DNA of 64,000 nt, taken from contig JAJNNY010000087.1 of assembly GCA_022453515.1 (NCBI GenBank), forward strand, positions 1 through 64,000. The letters run 5' to 3'. The position numbers were made by a program, and so were the translations under genes. Numbering within the stretch: position 1 is the stretch's first letter; every line of letters starts with the position of its first letter. The notes under the pieces were generated by a model. It was not told where the DNA came from. It did not search any database and saw only the letters and a list, made by a program, of their open reading frames with translations. The DNA is from Astrocystis sublimbata. Lineage: Eukaryota > Ascomycota > Sordariomycetes > Xylariales > Xylariaceae. Below, piece by piece: positions 22,801-35,835 of this stretch.

Positions 22801-24306
22801 GGTTTTGTGGTACTCTAGCACGTCTACACAGAACTCATATTACGATAACAAGAGCCGGTAGGGCTATGCGGCTTAGCCACATACTAACTACTTAGATGAC
22901 TAGCAGCCTGGATGCCTAGTCAGGCTCGTCAGGATAGTGTACGGTAGACCAAGGACTATGTGTATACGTGTGTAAGTCCTTAGTCCTATGATGGCGAATA
23001 CAATGATGGAGCATTGTCGATCATTGTCGGTATGAGCGGGCATAGGAAAGCTACTGATAGGTGCTTGATGAGGCCAGCTTATGCATTCGTATATGATGAT
23101 ATTCGCAAATTCACCCGTAGATACGATGGTTGGGACTGGCGAGAGACTGGTGCTGCGAGGCCAATGGCCGAAAGCCCCGGGAGATGCCAGCAGGTATTTT
23201 CTTGATCCTGTCCCAGCACCCCAGGTTCAATCTACTCGTAGGGTGTGCTGGAACGACCCCATACACCCCATGCTCTCTGGGGTCTGACCTGGCCATTCGA
23301 GCATTCGAGCCATTGAAGTCTTTTTGTCCTCTTGGTAGCGGACAGTATGCATAGTAGCCACACGGATGGCAGCACAGTATGTTCGTTGATTCTCTAACGA
23401 GCTCGTGAGCGGTACTCGAGAAATTCCTGCGCCGTCACGCAGAGTAATTACCAGCTCGCCAGCGTCCGCAGCATCATCGCGTACCCCTGAACGATAAGCT
23501 AACACGGCCCACGGGTCATCGCCTAACCTGAAGGAGTCAGCAGCTAAGGCTTCTTAACTCTGGTTGGCGAGGATCGTTGACGTGAAAGGGAAGGACTAGC
23601 ATGATGATTACTTACTACGCAGCCCTTTCTTTGTCCAATCGTAGCGCAGACAGCCTCGCCCAACCAGCATTCGCTCGAGAACCACGAAACCAACGGGGCC
23701 AACGGGCTCTGGACGGGGACCGGATCGACTTGGTGCCCCTCGCAGCCGTCGGTGCCCTGCATGTTGTATTCGCCAGACACTCTCGACACTCCCTCGACTC
23801 CACCAGATCTGGCCTTACATCTTACTAACAACTAACAGAGTGCGTGGGCTTGGTATGCTCGTACTATGTATGCTCTTACTACCGGAAGTCCCTTGTGGTG
23901 CTAGCAGAGCGAGCAAGCCATGTACGCCATGCTCGCATGAGGAGGATTGCTCCCGTCTAACAGCCGCCCGCTTTGTTCTGCGTGGTACTGGTTCCGGTAT
24001 GGTACGGCGCGTTGGTGTCTTGCGCAAGAGCAAAAAGGCCCCATCCCCCGGCGAGCCCACCCTCAACCCTTGGCAGGATTGATTTGAGTTATTGTCATCG
24101 CATGTAACACTGGCACTCACCCCTTCTGGCCGGTTCCCGGTCAGCTCCCGGTCAGCAGCACCGCCACCACCTGTCGGCTGTCGCTGGCTATTTGAGAGCT
24201 TTGACTCCCACAATTCCAGAGTCTATCCAGCTTGCAAGTCCTCAGTTTACCGTTCATCGTTCATCGTACACGTTCTTTGTCGTCCCGTAAAAATAAGTAA
24301 AAGTTA

Positions 24307-25824
24307 ATGGCCACCATGTCTGCTAACGCTGGTCCCGCCGCCAGCTACCCTTCCCCCCCACAGTACTCACCTTCCGACAAGGCCATGATGGACGGCACAT
24401 ACGACCACGCCATGTCTTCCTCTTCATCCCCTCAAGCCAACCCGGACGACAAGAGCCCCTTGTCATCGTTGAATCTCAACTTCCTTAAGACTCTGAGCGA
24501 AAAGAGAACGACGAGAGATGGAAACCCTCCCAAGCGACGAGGGCCCAAGCCCGACAGCAAGCCTGCCTTGACTCGCCGTCAGGAACTAAATCGTCAAGCG
24601 CAAAGGTATGGGCCATAACTGACATTCAGCAATTGAAGTGTCTCACTCTAATTACATTTCTTTTAGAACGCATCGTGAGCGCAAAGAGCTCTACATTAAG
24701 GCCTTGGAGGATGAGGTGTTGCGATTAAAGGAGGTTTACAGCAATGTATCACAAGACAAAGACAAGATCGCCGAGGAGAACCGACAGCTACGAAACCTTC
24801 TACAACAGAATGGCATTGCCGCCTCGGGCGTCAGCACCATGGACGATGTCATCAGCAACCCCAGCATGGGGTACACTTCCAGTGCGAGTATGTCCGGCAG
24901 CTACGCACCCGGCTCGAGCTCTGCATTCACGCCGCCCATGACATCAATCTCCTCACTCCCATCCGTAGCTGGCTCGGCCCACATGATGGGGGGCCACATG
25001 GGTCAGCAGCACCCTGTCTCGAGTGTTGTGGACTACGACCAGGCTGGGATTGATTTCGTGTTAACGTACGAGCTCCCCGTTGACCCCTCGAAGGCATACA
25101 TGTCACCTCCCCATCAGTGAAAAAGGTAACCAATGCCCCTACCTACTTCCGAGGAGAGGAAGGGCTGGTTTCTTTCTCACTTGAAACAAGGAGAGAGTTT
25201 TCCAGTGTTTTCCATCGTCGTCGTCATATGAGCAGCAGTAGGAACAGTGTCGCTAATTCGGGCGGTCGCGTTGGACATTGTAGTCTCGAGAAACCTTGCA
25301 TGGACCACCTACCGTGGTTGTTAGAGAAGGGTAGCGAAAACCCTGGCGAGCCCTGTGGCCACGCATTGATGGCCTCGTGCCCTCCAGAGCCATTCGCCGA
25401 GCTCAACGGCGAAATCCCATTCGGCCATGCTCACGGCGCTGCAGCCGATGAGACTGAGTCCAGGCACAAGCATGGGGAGCAACAGGGCCCCAGAACCTGG
25501 GAACTGTCAAAGGGGGATCTCACAACCCTACTGGATCTGAGCAAAAGACTCGATCTTGACGGAGAGATTACTCCCGTCATGGCCTGGGGCATGATCCTCG
25601 GACACCCACGCCTGACGGAGTTAAACCGCAAAGACTTCGAAAAGATCACTGATGATCTCAAAGGCAAAGTCCGCTGCTACGGGTGAGTTGCAAACATAAC
25701 AAACTCCCTGGATTGTACTAATTTTTGCAATAGCTTCGGTGCTGTAATGGAAGAATTTGAAGTCCGCGATTCCCTAAATGCTGTCCTCTCCGCAAAGCCA
25801 GAAGCAGCCATTGGTGGCTTCTAA
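24307..25824 (+). CDS. Yap-like bZIP transcription factor
   Basis: Four exons are deduced: 24307-24605, 24667-25065, 25284-25682 and 25734-25824, coding for 395 aa. The basic region lies at ~88-107, with NRQAQRTHRERK resembling the Yap/Pap1 signature NxxAQxxxR. The zipper heptads are Leu113, Leu120, Val127, Ile134 and Leu141, so it should dimerise and bind DNA in the nucleus. The frame of exon 2 stays open to a TGA at 25118. I splice at 25066 instead because this joins FVLT to LEKPCMDH, which continues into a long module with Cys and His residues (PCGHALMASCPP) and a segment GDLTTLLDLSKRL...VRCYGFGAVMEEF. I recall this C-terminal region from related fungal bZIP proteins. The donor GTACGA is not ideal, so a shorter 3' isoform ending at 25120 cannot be excluded. 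A second ATG lies three codons in. Confidence 0.88.
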
Positions 25825-28800
25825 GTCGGATTCCCGCCGAGATGATGGGATTGTTCCACTACCTATTGTACCACCTACGACGTTATGACGGATATGCAGT
25901 ACTATTCGTGGTGTTTTTCTTGTTTAGACATGAGCTGCGCGATAATACCTGGAACATTGGAGACGGTTTATTTGGGTTGAGATCACGGAGGTTTTGGATC
26001 TTACAGCTACTTTTTGAACGATGCATGAAATTTGAATTAATCAATCAAGTCCATTTGCACAACTGCAATAGACTTATTTGAATCGGACATCATATTGCAT
26101 TGGTGATGGGTTTTCATAACTGCGCTTTCGATACATGACACGCCATTTGTATTTGGCGTGCAGGTACCTAGTCAAAAAGATGTCCCAAGTCTTTTCTGGA
26201 TGTTGCTTCTTCCCGCCGCAGTCAGGGATCAAGCTGAAAGTTAAAGATCCCGTGACCGGTGATGCAAGGGGCGGTGGCTGTAATTGATGTATGTATTGTT
26301 GGTTCGGGGACGACGGGGATTATTTCTGACCCCAGCGCTGCTTGTAATATTCTGCGGTACTGTAAGATTATCTTCGGCATGGTCGGGAGCGCATATTCTA
26401 CCTAGCTGTACTTGCATGACAGGACATCTATGTGTGTATGTGAGCTCTCAGCGCAGATAACGTTATTGATTTGGAATATTGTTCTCCAATGAGCTTTCTA
26501 TCCAGGCATGTCACTTGAGTGCTAGCGCAGAAAAAAACATATTCGACATTACCTAGCAATTTGGATGCATGCTGTGTAGTATGTCTTTTGAGTCTTTCGG
26601 GATTTTCAGTCAAGGGTTTCCTTACGAGCAACAAGCAGGCTTAGAATTGTAGATGATACTCACTATCTTTGCACCGCAGGCCATGGTAACATATTATGAC
26701 TTTTCCGGTGACGCAGACATTCCTTGTGCTTAACCTGCTGTCCATCAACCTGTGTGTGTCGAGAATACGAGATGTTCGATCAACATTATTACTTCTGCTT
26801 CCAGTATGAAATTTTTGGATATATCAAGCCATAAAGAGTTTGTACCATTTATGCTGCATGTTTGAGCAGAGATATTGTGTTGCCACGTGGCTTTCAACAA
26901 GCTGTTCTGTACTGTCGACCGCAGCGTGGTCTCCCGTCATCGCCAGGATCAACAACAGCACACACTGCGCAAACCTTCAATCGCGCAGTCTCGGCCATTG
27001 ACAGTGACCTGTTTGACCCTTGCAATGTTTCCTTATCTAGGGACTGTCAAGTAATCGTTTGAATGAATAGTAGAGTGAGCGGCGTGCGTTCATGCCAACT
27101 ACTAGAACAATTAGACTATCACCACAGAGCTTCGTCGCCGCGTTGTCACATCCGTCCAAAGGTACATTAAAACTTGTTTTGGTGACAAATGATTTCTCTT
27201 TACTTTCAATCTTTCAATCCAATGTCTCGGTTTACCCATCCCATACAGTTCCGGGCTCGGGGCCTGGATTACCTGTACAAGATAACAAGGAATAGTATCA
27301 TTATTCTCGCTTGAGAAATCAGCCAATGTGAAAGCACGCCGTTACAGATTTCAGTAAAACAGAGCAACTGCTCAAAATAAAAGGTTCTATACACCATTTT
27401 TTCATGTACATCCAGCTTTGAATCAATTATATACGAAGCACAACTCGTTTCTTCGTTGCATTTGCTACCCGGCCTACCTGTCCACTCATTTGATTTGGAG
27501 CACTAAGTCTAGGCCAAAACTACACCGTTTGAGTTGGCAACTTTTAAAAACCCTATGAAAGTGATTAGAAGCTTTGATAAGGTAGACTTATGACAGCCCA
27601 CTCATTTCAAATTGTAATCTGGCTTGTGTACAATACGCATACACATAGCCCAGCTCGTCAAACGTTAACACCCTCATTTCAAATAAACTTAAGTAAAGTA
27701 GGAATGTCATTACACCCACGATAGCAATAAACACGACGTATTCTCATCATGTATGAAGCATAGCAACGAAGAAGCATATGTGATACGCTATTGAAAGCTG
27801 TCAACGCCCTTCTCTTCCATCGCTAAAGCATCGAAACCATACCCATTCATCTTGCCGCAGTATCATATACGATTGTGAGGGGTAATAAAAAAGGTAGATC
27901 ATTGTGATTTAACCCACCAGGGACAGTATAACATGGATTGAAACACCATATTCATCCTCAACTCTCATTATATGGGTGAAAGAGAATCCGAGCTGATGAA
28001 TCCAAATATCTGAATTGAAGGACTAGCGTCGAATTTCAAAGTTGACGCTTTTGGTTAACGAATCGTTGAATTTTACCTTTCTACACTTCCGATATTAAGG
28101 ATCTGTAGCGGAATAGGACTGTAGCTCTATGCCATTCCACCATCAAAAGATAGAACGACAACCACCTAAAAACGGAACCGTAACAGGATCTATTGAAAGA
28201 AGTTCCACTCATATCATATACAAGCTCTTATCCCACTACTGTTCTGCCTATTTTGGTGTAGTTGCATGTCTTATAAATACCTGGTTTGGTGATGGTTAAG
28301 CCAGACTGAGAAGCAAATTAAGAGAGAGAAGAGCTTGCACATGTGTCCTGTATAGATCAGTATGTACGTGTCCGGTTTGTATCCTTTTGATCATGTATAC
28401 ATACTTGGTTGCCCCTGTGACTTGTAACACATATTGCTCTTTTCTATGGCTATTGACTATTATTGAGTTGAATAATTGCTCATTATTATCGTTATAGGTA
28501 ATGGAAAGCCTACTTATACTTGTGACGCTATGTTATAGCCTATCTTTTTACGATTTCCAAGATGGACCTTAGCATTGCTATTCTGGTTTTCGGGATGGAG
28601 TGACTTGTCGTCCATGTATACTTAACCTTTGCACAGGTAATTTAGCTATGCCATCGTCTTATTTTAAGATCCTTTCCCCCTTACTTCTTTACCCTAGTCA
28701 CAAGCTTGCATCAACATACATTATGATGCCTACAGAACAGTGAGCCCGTTTCTATGCCATCATTACTCGTTGGTGTGAGTTTATTCCAGAGTCCGCCCGA

Positions 28801-30327
28801 AGGACCCCTGACAGCCGCAAAGTGTTGTAAGTCTGCAACAATCGATTCCGGTAAAACATGAGGCCTCGCGTGGCGCATACTACAGCCCCAAGACGTTTCT
28901 GGCGGTCACATCGAAGGCTGCTAGACACTAATACAGAGGACAACGATTCGAAAATACGGGGGACATACCACATCGTAAAGGAGGGCGTATCAGGTGAAGC
29001 ACGCGTGCTGCAAGGTCCTACCAAAGGAGTTAAAATCCTTGCAGATCTGGCTTGTGCATAGAACAACATGCTGTGTTACGCTGCATCGGGCTGAATTTCC
29101 ATCCGAGGGTCTAGGCTTAGCTGGTGGTTTTTCTCTGCTAGCCCCGTACTGTTGAAACAGCTGGAATAACATTAATATTTTGTTCGCTTACCAGCTCGGG
29201 GCACAGATAAATACTGACATTGGCAGTCGCACTGGAAGAAAGGTACGATGAGCGATGAAGCATCTACTGAAGGCAAGGTGTAGCATGGGAGTGACAGCGA
29301 TTGTTCTCCGAGGGCGATTGTTCCATGCATAGAAGGTTGCGGGTATCTGTCTCAGCATCTTTGACCCGAATTAGAACGTCATGTGTATGCCTAGATAGAC
29401 CCCAATGAAACATTCAATTGTCTACCTTTCTTATTATTAGTAAGTATGTCTCACACCATCAATCGTCTATTGTTCTGTGACACTGACAGGAAGCAGGGCT
29501 GGCAGCGCGGAAATTACCGCGATCGGTGATGCAGGTATAATGCAACGAACGACTGGTCACGTACGGCGATGAAATCATGTTTCCTTTCTATTCATAGATG
29601 TTGACCTCACGTACGGCTGCAGTATGTAGTATTGAAATGATTGATCGCCCTGTACACACGTGACATCGAGGCGTGCCATCATTCACCATCTTCGCCATCT
29701 TCGGCTAGCCTACTGCTTATCATGTTGCGGTGGCGTAGGATCAATAACCTCCGCGAGTCGGGCGAGCCCGGGGGCCGGCAGTGACTTTGACGAGAGCAAG
29801 CCAACCATCGAGGGGTTCAGTTAAACGGGTCAGCTAGAAGGATTGACGCATGTACATCGTGTCTGGTAGCAAAATCTGGAACTCGATATAATCGGCTCCC
29901 TGTTATAGGCACCTAGTTATAATGAGACAAGCCACTAAACTAAATATGTCCGACGATAAATTGCTTCAGCCTTGACTCACTAACTACACACAAGACAAAC
30001 GTTCAGGATCACCACTATTGTCATAGTGACAACTTGCAGTGAGTCCTCGAGAGGTGCAGGGAGAGCGAGTGTCAAATTAAAAAGAATTCGGTCACATTGC
30101 ATGGATGTTTATTAGAATACTCCAGATGTCACAGCGCTAGGATCGTTTGCGTTCGGCTAAGATCTGCCCCAGTAGCCCCTTGATACTGACAGTGGCAGCT
30201 TCTCAGAACACGCTAGAATATTTCTAGAAGAACAAAATGCCATGCATTCAGATGAAATTGTTTTACATGTAATTAAGCAACCCCAGTCTACAAATCCCCA
30301 ACGCCAATGCTAACCCAGAGTTGCCAC
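25825..30327. other. Intergenic, AT-rich, no gene seen
   Basis: This is 4.5 kb between the bZIP gene and the AflR-like gene. The part from about 26.4 to 28.8 kb is visibly AT-rich compared with the coding regions, with few ORFs. No transposon ORF, tRNA or rRNA was recognised. It could be old repeat sequence degraded by point mutation, but no family is identifiable by eye. Confidence 0.55.
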
Positions 30328-31509
30328 TCAAACCCGCCGAAGAACGTCTACAGTATTGTGAGATATGCCTTGCAGATGTTTCCGTAAATCGGCTTCAAGC
30401 TGGCCAAAGACCGCAAAGGATATCGTATTTCCTTGGATTTGGCCCGATTGGGGGGTCGGTGCTAGACCTTGGGTATAGTATCCATTTCCGGTCTCTCTAA
30501 GACGCCTCAGTAGTCTCTCGACGAGCTTTAGAACCACTTGCAAGTCCTCGAGAATGCCTTCAGTACTTTTCATTGCCGTATCGTCTTGTGTCGCCTTTGA
30601 ATACCTCTCCATGACTTCGAAACCAATGAGGACCATGAATATTCGCATATGACTGTCTTTAGCGAAACAGTCGCAGTCGATCATCTGCAAAATATAGTCC
30701 ATCGTATCAAGGTTATTGGCTTGTGTCGATATTGGCTCGTTGCGGAGTGACAACAGTGTAGCAGCAGCTTGAGAAAGACAATCGTGCTTCATACTAGCCG
30801 AATAAGTTTGAAGAGGTTGTGCCCTTGGAGTTTCTGGTGGCGTGCCAAAGGCCACGGGGGAGGTATTGTGGAATGCGGCGGTATCATAATCGTAACCAGA
30901 CGGCATGCTCGAAGCACTCGAAACGCTCCTTGAGTGATGCCGTCTGATGGCGGGTTGATTCAAAGTTTCCAAGCATGGCAAGTAATCGATGGCATTAAAT
31001 GTGCCTGCTGCGGAGGGCATTGGGTCTGAAGTTGGCGTGAGCGTCTGGAATGCATGGGTAGGATGAATGGAGGCCATTGGCGTGGTGTTTGTGTTATAGG
31101 TGTGTCCTATATAATTGCCAGACGTATGGGCGCTGTAGCTCAGGTTGTTGAACCCGTTAATGGCGCCGCCGGTATTCAACATGTTCGTATTCGACTCGCC
31201 GAGCCAAGGGATAGACATCGTGGTCGGCTCTGAAACCGGAGAAGGCGTTCTGGAGCCATTTGGAAGGAGTTCCCTAGGTGTGGATGGAGCGGTTGTAACT
31301 GCATGGTCGATGAGGCCGACAGCACTCATTTTAGCACGGGCTGGGAGACGTCCATAGCGATAAGAGAGACCATATGAGCAATCCAGTCCTCTTTCATTGC
31401 ACCGGGTACAACGAGGCTTTTCTTTGCTACACCTGACCTTGGCTCCCGCGCAATGCGTACAGCTGTCCTTGTACTTTTGTCGTGTTCTCGTCGCCTGTCG
31501 CCCAGTCAT
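30328..31509 (-). CDS. AflR-like Zn2Cys6 transcription factor
   Basis: This is one uninterrupted frame of 393 aa from the ATG at 31509. The N-terminus holds a binuclear zinc cluster with Cys17, Cys20, Cys27, Cys34, Cys37 and Cys44 in the C-x2-C-x6-C-x6-C-x2-C-x6-C spacing, preceded by basic residues. A Ser/Thr/Pro/Asn-rich linker follows. The C-terminal part (~250-340) contains HDCLSQAAATLLSLRN and CFAKDSHMRIFMVLIGFEVMERY, which resemble the aflatoxin-regulator (AflR) domain family. Members usually activate a nearby secondary-metabolite cluster. No polyketide synthase or peptide synthetase lies in this window, so its targets are unknown. The lipoxygenase-like gene 4.3 kb away on the same strand is the nearest candidate by position only. 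The start is well supported because the finger begins within 20 residues of it. Confidence 0.9.
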   Translation of the reverse strand: MTGRQATRTRQKYKDSCTHCAGAKVRCSKEKPRCTRCNERGLDCSYGLSYRYGRLPARAKMSAVGLIDHAVTTAPSTPRELLPNGSRTPSPVSEPTTMSIPWLGESNTNMLNTGGAINGFNNLSYSAHTSGNYIGHTYNTNTTPMASIHPTHAFQTLTPTSDPMPSAAGTFNAIDYLPCLETLNQPAIRRHHSRSVSSASSMPSGYDYDTAAFHNTSPVAFGTPPETPRAQPLQTYSASMKHDCLSQAAATLLSLRNEPISTQANNLDTMDYILQMIDCDCFAKDSHMRIFMVLIGFEVMERYSKATQDDTAMKSTEGILEDLQVVLKLVERLLRRLRETGNGYYTQGLAPTPQSGQIQGNTISFAVFGQLEADLRKHLQGISHNTVDVLRRV

Positions 31510-34500
31510 CTTGAAGTGGTTGTAGGATGAGGTCTAGATAGTTGTAGTCGGTCCAAGTATCGACGTTGTGCAGCCGGAGAAGAGTATAAGTAGTCTGACG
31601 ATGTTTAGAGTTGGACAGGCAGAAGCTAAGAAGAAGCATCCGAGACCTATGAAGCAACACCCTCTAGGACTGCAGTGGCGCCATCCTCCATTTGTCTAAA
31701 ACATGAAGGGTCAACGTCGGCAGATGTACTCCCACTCTAGGGGACGGAAACATTTTGGAATCGAATCACCACAAGTAACGAGACGCCAAGATATTGCTTG
31801 CCATGCTTTCAGCCATAACCTGCGGGTAGAGGGGCGCTATCTGACAAGCCCACCGCCCCCTACCCTCTCGCAGGCTGCTTCTTAGCCAAAGCAACGCAAG
31901 CCATGCTGTGAGCCGGGATGTTTAGTCCCTGCCGATGTCGTCGTCCGATTTGGCTCATGCCAGGCATCCAGGGATCAACGGGACCAACGGCTCCAGCAAC
32001 GGTATGTTATAGGTTTAATTCTCAGGATAGCGGACACTCTCGCTAATAAGACTCTTCTTCAGGTTAGATTTGACCCAGAAGGTAATCATAAAGGCCCAAC
32101 CATCGAGGACTGGCATCTACCCAGTATGACTGATCTCCACGATCTCCATCAACGGTTCTGGGTACCTGATAGAAGCCCCTGCAGTCAGTCTAACAGTACT
32201 CGTAGGTTTATTGCTCGACGGTGGGTCTGGCAGGTTGGGGGACCGTGGTACTGGACTGCCACATGCCCCGATGATGGCATGCATGCGTAGATTACAGTAG
32301 CTAGACATGTCCATATTACGCCATAATAGACAGAAAACCACCGGCAATAGACGCTGGAGCCGTCAGCCGAGATGCATGCTTGTGTTCTTGCTTACGTACA
32401 TGTACACCTACTTGGTATTACCACGCTACAGCACACACTGGCGAGACTGGCTAGTCCTCGCTGCGCGGTTTCTCCTCGTATGTACGAGTACGCATAGTAG
32501 ACACGGGCCGCTATTCAGCCTCACGCCAAGAGGTTGTACCTACGTGCCTAAAGTTGGTAGCTTAGGAGCACTCGTAGCTTAGACATGCATCGGCTCTAGG
32601 GCGCAGGGGAGTCGAGCTGCCCTGACACTGCTTCAAATGCGTGTAGACTGTCCTCAGGTTGCAGTCCAGAGCGACCTGAGGATCGTGGAGCCTGTCTCGA
32701 ATCCTACAGTACTGCAGGTAAACGCAGGAGAGAAGGAGACATGGTGTTCTGCAGCTTCGGTTTGTAGTAAGTAGGTGGTGACAGGTTTAATCAGTCACAT
32801 TGGATCTGGTGCCTTGTGTCGCTTCGTGTGGAGAGCAGGATGTCACCGTAGCAAGCTGAAGAAGATGAAGCGCGTGGCAGACGTCGTCGTGCCGGGGCCC
32901 CGGCACAAGCCAGGATCTGGCCTGTCGAGGCGGTAAATTTGCGCGAAAATAAGATCGGAGGAACTCAAGAGCTGTTCGCGCACTTGGTTAGGTAAGTAAG
33001 TATAAGGTACATTACACATGACATGCAGGTAAGTACTAATTACTGCAGAGGCCTCATCTTCGCCCGCCTCGAACAAGGAGTTGCGCACCGACTGGTAGGT
33101 ACGCGTTCCCATCCCATTATCAGATTTGAAGATCCGGGATTCGGGTAGATGATCTGGAATCTGGGTGAGTATGTACTTGACGCTACTATAAAATAGGTAT
33201 TAGTACTGTATGTTATAGGAGGAGAACATGAGATGAAGAACGGTCCCTCTCTTCTGCCGGATCCATGGTTAATACACGTGGTAGATCGCGCTATCTCAAC
33301 GAAGCCAATCGCTGTCCCGATTCGGGAATTTTACTCGAGGAATCGTGAAGGCTTATTCTGCGGCAAGATTTGGAATCGAACCCCCCAATATTAGACGAGG
33401 ACGAGGAATCTGCCTACACTACTGCCCGTGCGGTGCTGCTGCACTTCCACCTCGACGCTGGGCAGTACATCATGGCACTACCCTCAGTCGGTTCACCAAG
33501 CCAGTAGGCCGGCGCCTTTTCCCTCGAGAACTAACCGAGATCTTGTTTAGCGCCAGTGGTTTGAGTGGTCGATGGCCCCTACGGACCGGGAAGACCCCAG
33601 CATAAAGCGTCTATGACAGGTCAGGACCAGGACCAGGTTATGTGTAGTCCCGCCGATCAGCGCTTGACTAGACATGGGGTGGTAAGCAACACGGGTGGCA
33701 CCGTCTTGCGTCTCAGCTCCGGAACGGAAGCATTCCGCTGTCAGGTACTTATTTCCCCTATGCCCATGACACATATTATGGTGCTGAGGCAGGCATTGTC
33801 TGTCAGGCAGGGTCTTGTAGTAGTCATCATTTTGTTGAAAGAACCAGAATAAGGTTATGCTGTAGTCATTTCTAAGTTGGAGAGTCATTAAGGTCAATTC
33901 CTCAACAGAGACAGTTGACCACGGACTATCCCTTGTTCCCCACTACTGGAGTTGATGTGGGGGAGGGGTTTCGTCGACAGTCCGGCATACATTTCGATCG
34001 CGAATTCTCAGGCGACCGTGGCGGATATCAAGTTAAACATGTCATCTGTGATCGACCAGCAACGCGCCTGTGGAGAAGCCACTAACACACAGTCGAACGA
34101 AGTACACGGACGAGGCCTTAGAGATGAAATATGCATAGCCGCGTCAGGTAAATAACAAGTTACTGTCTACACAGGCGTAACATGCGTGGTGCTTATGGCC
34201 GACATGGCAACAATACACCCGTTACAGATGAGGCCAAGATGCTGCAGGACTTATACACAAAACTCAGCCTCCCATCTAACAGTTGTAACACGTTCTATGG
34301 CTGAGGGTATCTGGTCTCCACTGTCTCAGGACAGGAATTTACGCTGATCCCGATGTCAAGAGAACAATTACATCGGTGAGCGCATTGGCTCTGGTGGAAG
34401 ACGCTCGATTTGTCAACCTTCATGGACTTCTGAAGATTCTTGGCTTGGAGATACTTCGCCACACTGCAATACTTTCTAATACCAGTTCCTAACAACACCC

Positions 34501-35835
34501 CTGCAAACCCTCTCGTGGTAATTATAAGCATCACTCCCTATATTGACCCGAAAAGCCTGAGATTGCTGTTTGTGGCAAGTGCTTGCGCCGAGTTTGTCTT
34601 TTACGAGAATTCACACCCCCTCAAGCTAATTAATTATCTTGTGAGGACCGTGGAGCGCCATCAAATCTACTCTCGAGGGGCCAGCAAGAACACGTTAAAT
34701 CTAGGCTGATTTGTGACGACAGCAGGGACAACAGTTTTTGCTGATGAACTAGAATCGTTAAAGATCAATTCATCTAGTGACTCGCAAGACTACTCGAAAG
34801 GTCATACTCTATCGAGCTGTGTAGGGGTGGAGATCTCCATCGTCTTTTCCAGCTCGGAGCGCTCGTCAAAGGCTGATGAAGCTGCAGGTCTACGTTATAC
34901 GTACAGCAACCAATAGTCTGCCGCTTATCTCTTACATGTTGGGATTGTGTCTTTCCGCCCATCTCCTCGTCCCCCAGAACATTTCCCAGCACTCATTCAC
35001 GTCACGTAGATTATGACTTGCCAATATGACGATGTTTTCACTTCAGTATTACTAAAGCACTCACGGTGTGCCATAAGGACACGCTGACCGAGACTGCTGT
35101 ACGAACGAACTCCTCTACCGCGGTTGGAACTCCGGCCAACTACCGTTGCCACAATTATCGGCGATAATTTACGCTTGAGAAACTGGCCACTGTTTCCTTT
35201 TACGGCTGCCAGAGAGGCTAGTGGCCTTGAGCGTTACGATGTAAACTAATTGATTTCTGAGCGGACACCACTCGATTCTAACGAATAGTCTGGCCTTAGA
35301 AATGTATATGTAAATACTATTCTCTCTCCAAGTTGCGGGACAGTCGGTATTCGCGGCACACCGGCATAACATTTTGTCATGCGCCTACTACCCTTCGATG
35401 CGCAGGTACACCTCAAAAACTGTGTGATAGGAGTTATAGAGAACCCTATATAGTCTAAAGACTTCACGGGGTGCAGAAAGATGGAATCCCCTGTACCTAA
35501 AAGTTTTGCGTCATAGGGTTGCTTTACCTACGCTTTGGTGAATGCATGCTTTTTTCGGCGAAGCTTCGCGGCAGACCGCAAATGGGGGCCTCCCAGCGCA
35601 GACAGCACATTACCCATCACATGGCATCACTTCATCGATCTAGAAACGTAGAATTGTGTGGTGTTGCATATATGGCATATATTCATAGATCTATCGGCAC
35701 TCTCACAGCACTTGGAACCTCGAAGGACCTGTTCAACAGAGCATATGTTATCTCAAAGCACCAATCTCTCGGCAGTGTCCGTGATATTGTCTGCTTCTAT
35801 TATCCTTGCTTATACAAACCAGTGCTTCAGGTACT
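31510..35835. other. Intergenic, no gene seen
   Basis: This is 4.3 kb between the 5' end of the AflR-like gene and the 3' end of the lipoxygenase-like gene. It holds the promoter of the former and probably the 3' UTR of the latter. The ORFs present are short and lack domains or plausible splice continuations. Confidence 0.55.

Larger units (their letters stand above)
15865..24306. other. 8.4 kb gene-free region between divergent regulators
   Basis: This region lies between Rim15 (-) and the bZIP gene (+). The first ~900 bp are GC-rich with short tandem units (GGACCGT near 16230, GGTGGA near 16290, TTGCG near 16445) and probably form the Rim15 leader and promoter. The rest holds only short ORFs with no domain, no splice-joined coding logic that I could find and no tRNA or rRNA. 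It contains one TACCTAGGTA palindrome, a strong inverted repeat at 19854 and a 20-mer repeated exactly at 19327 and 21282. Long regulatory DNA or decayed sequence are both possible. Confidence 0.55.
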
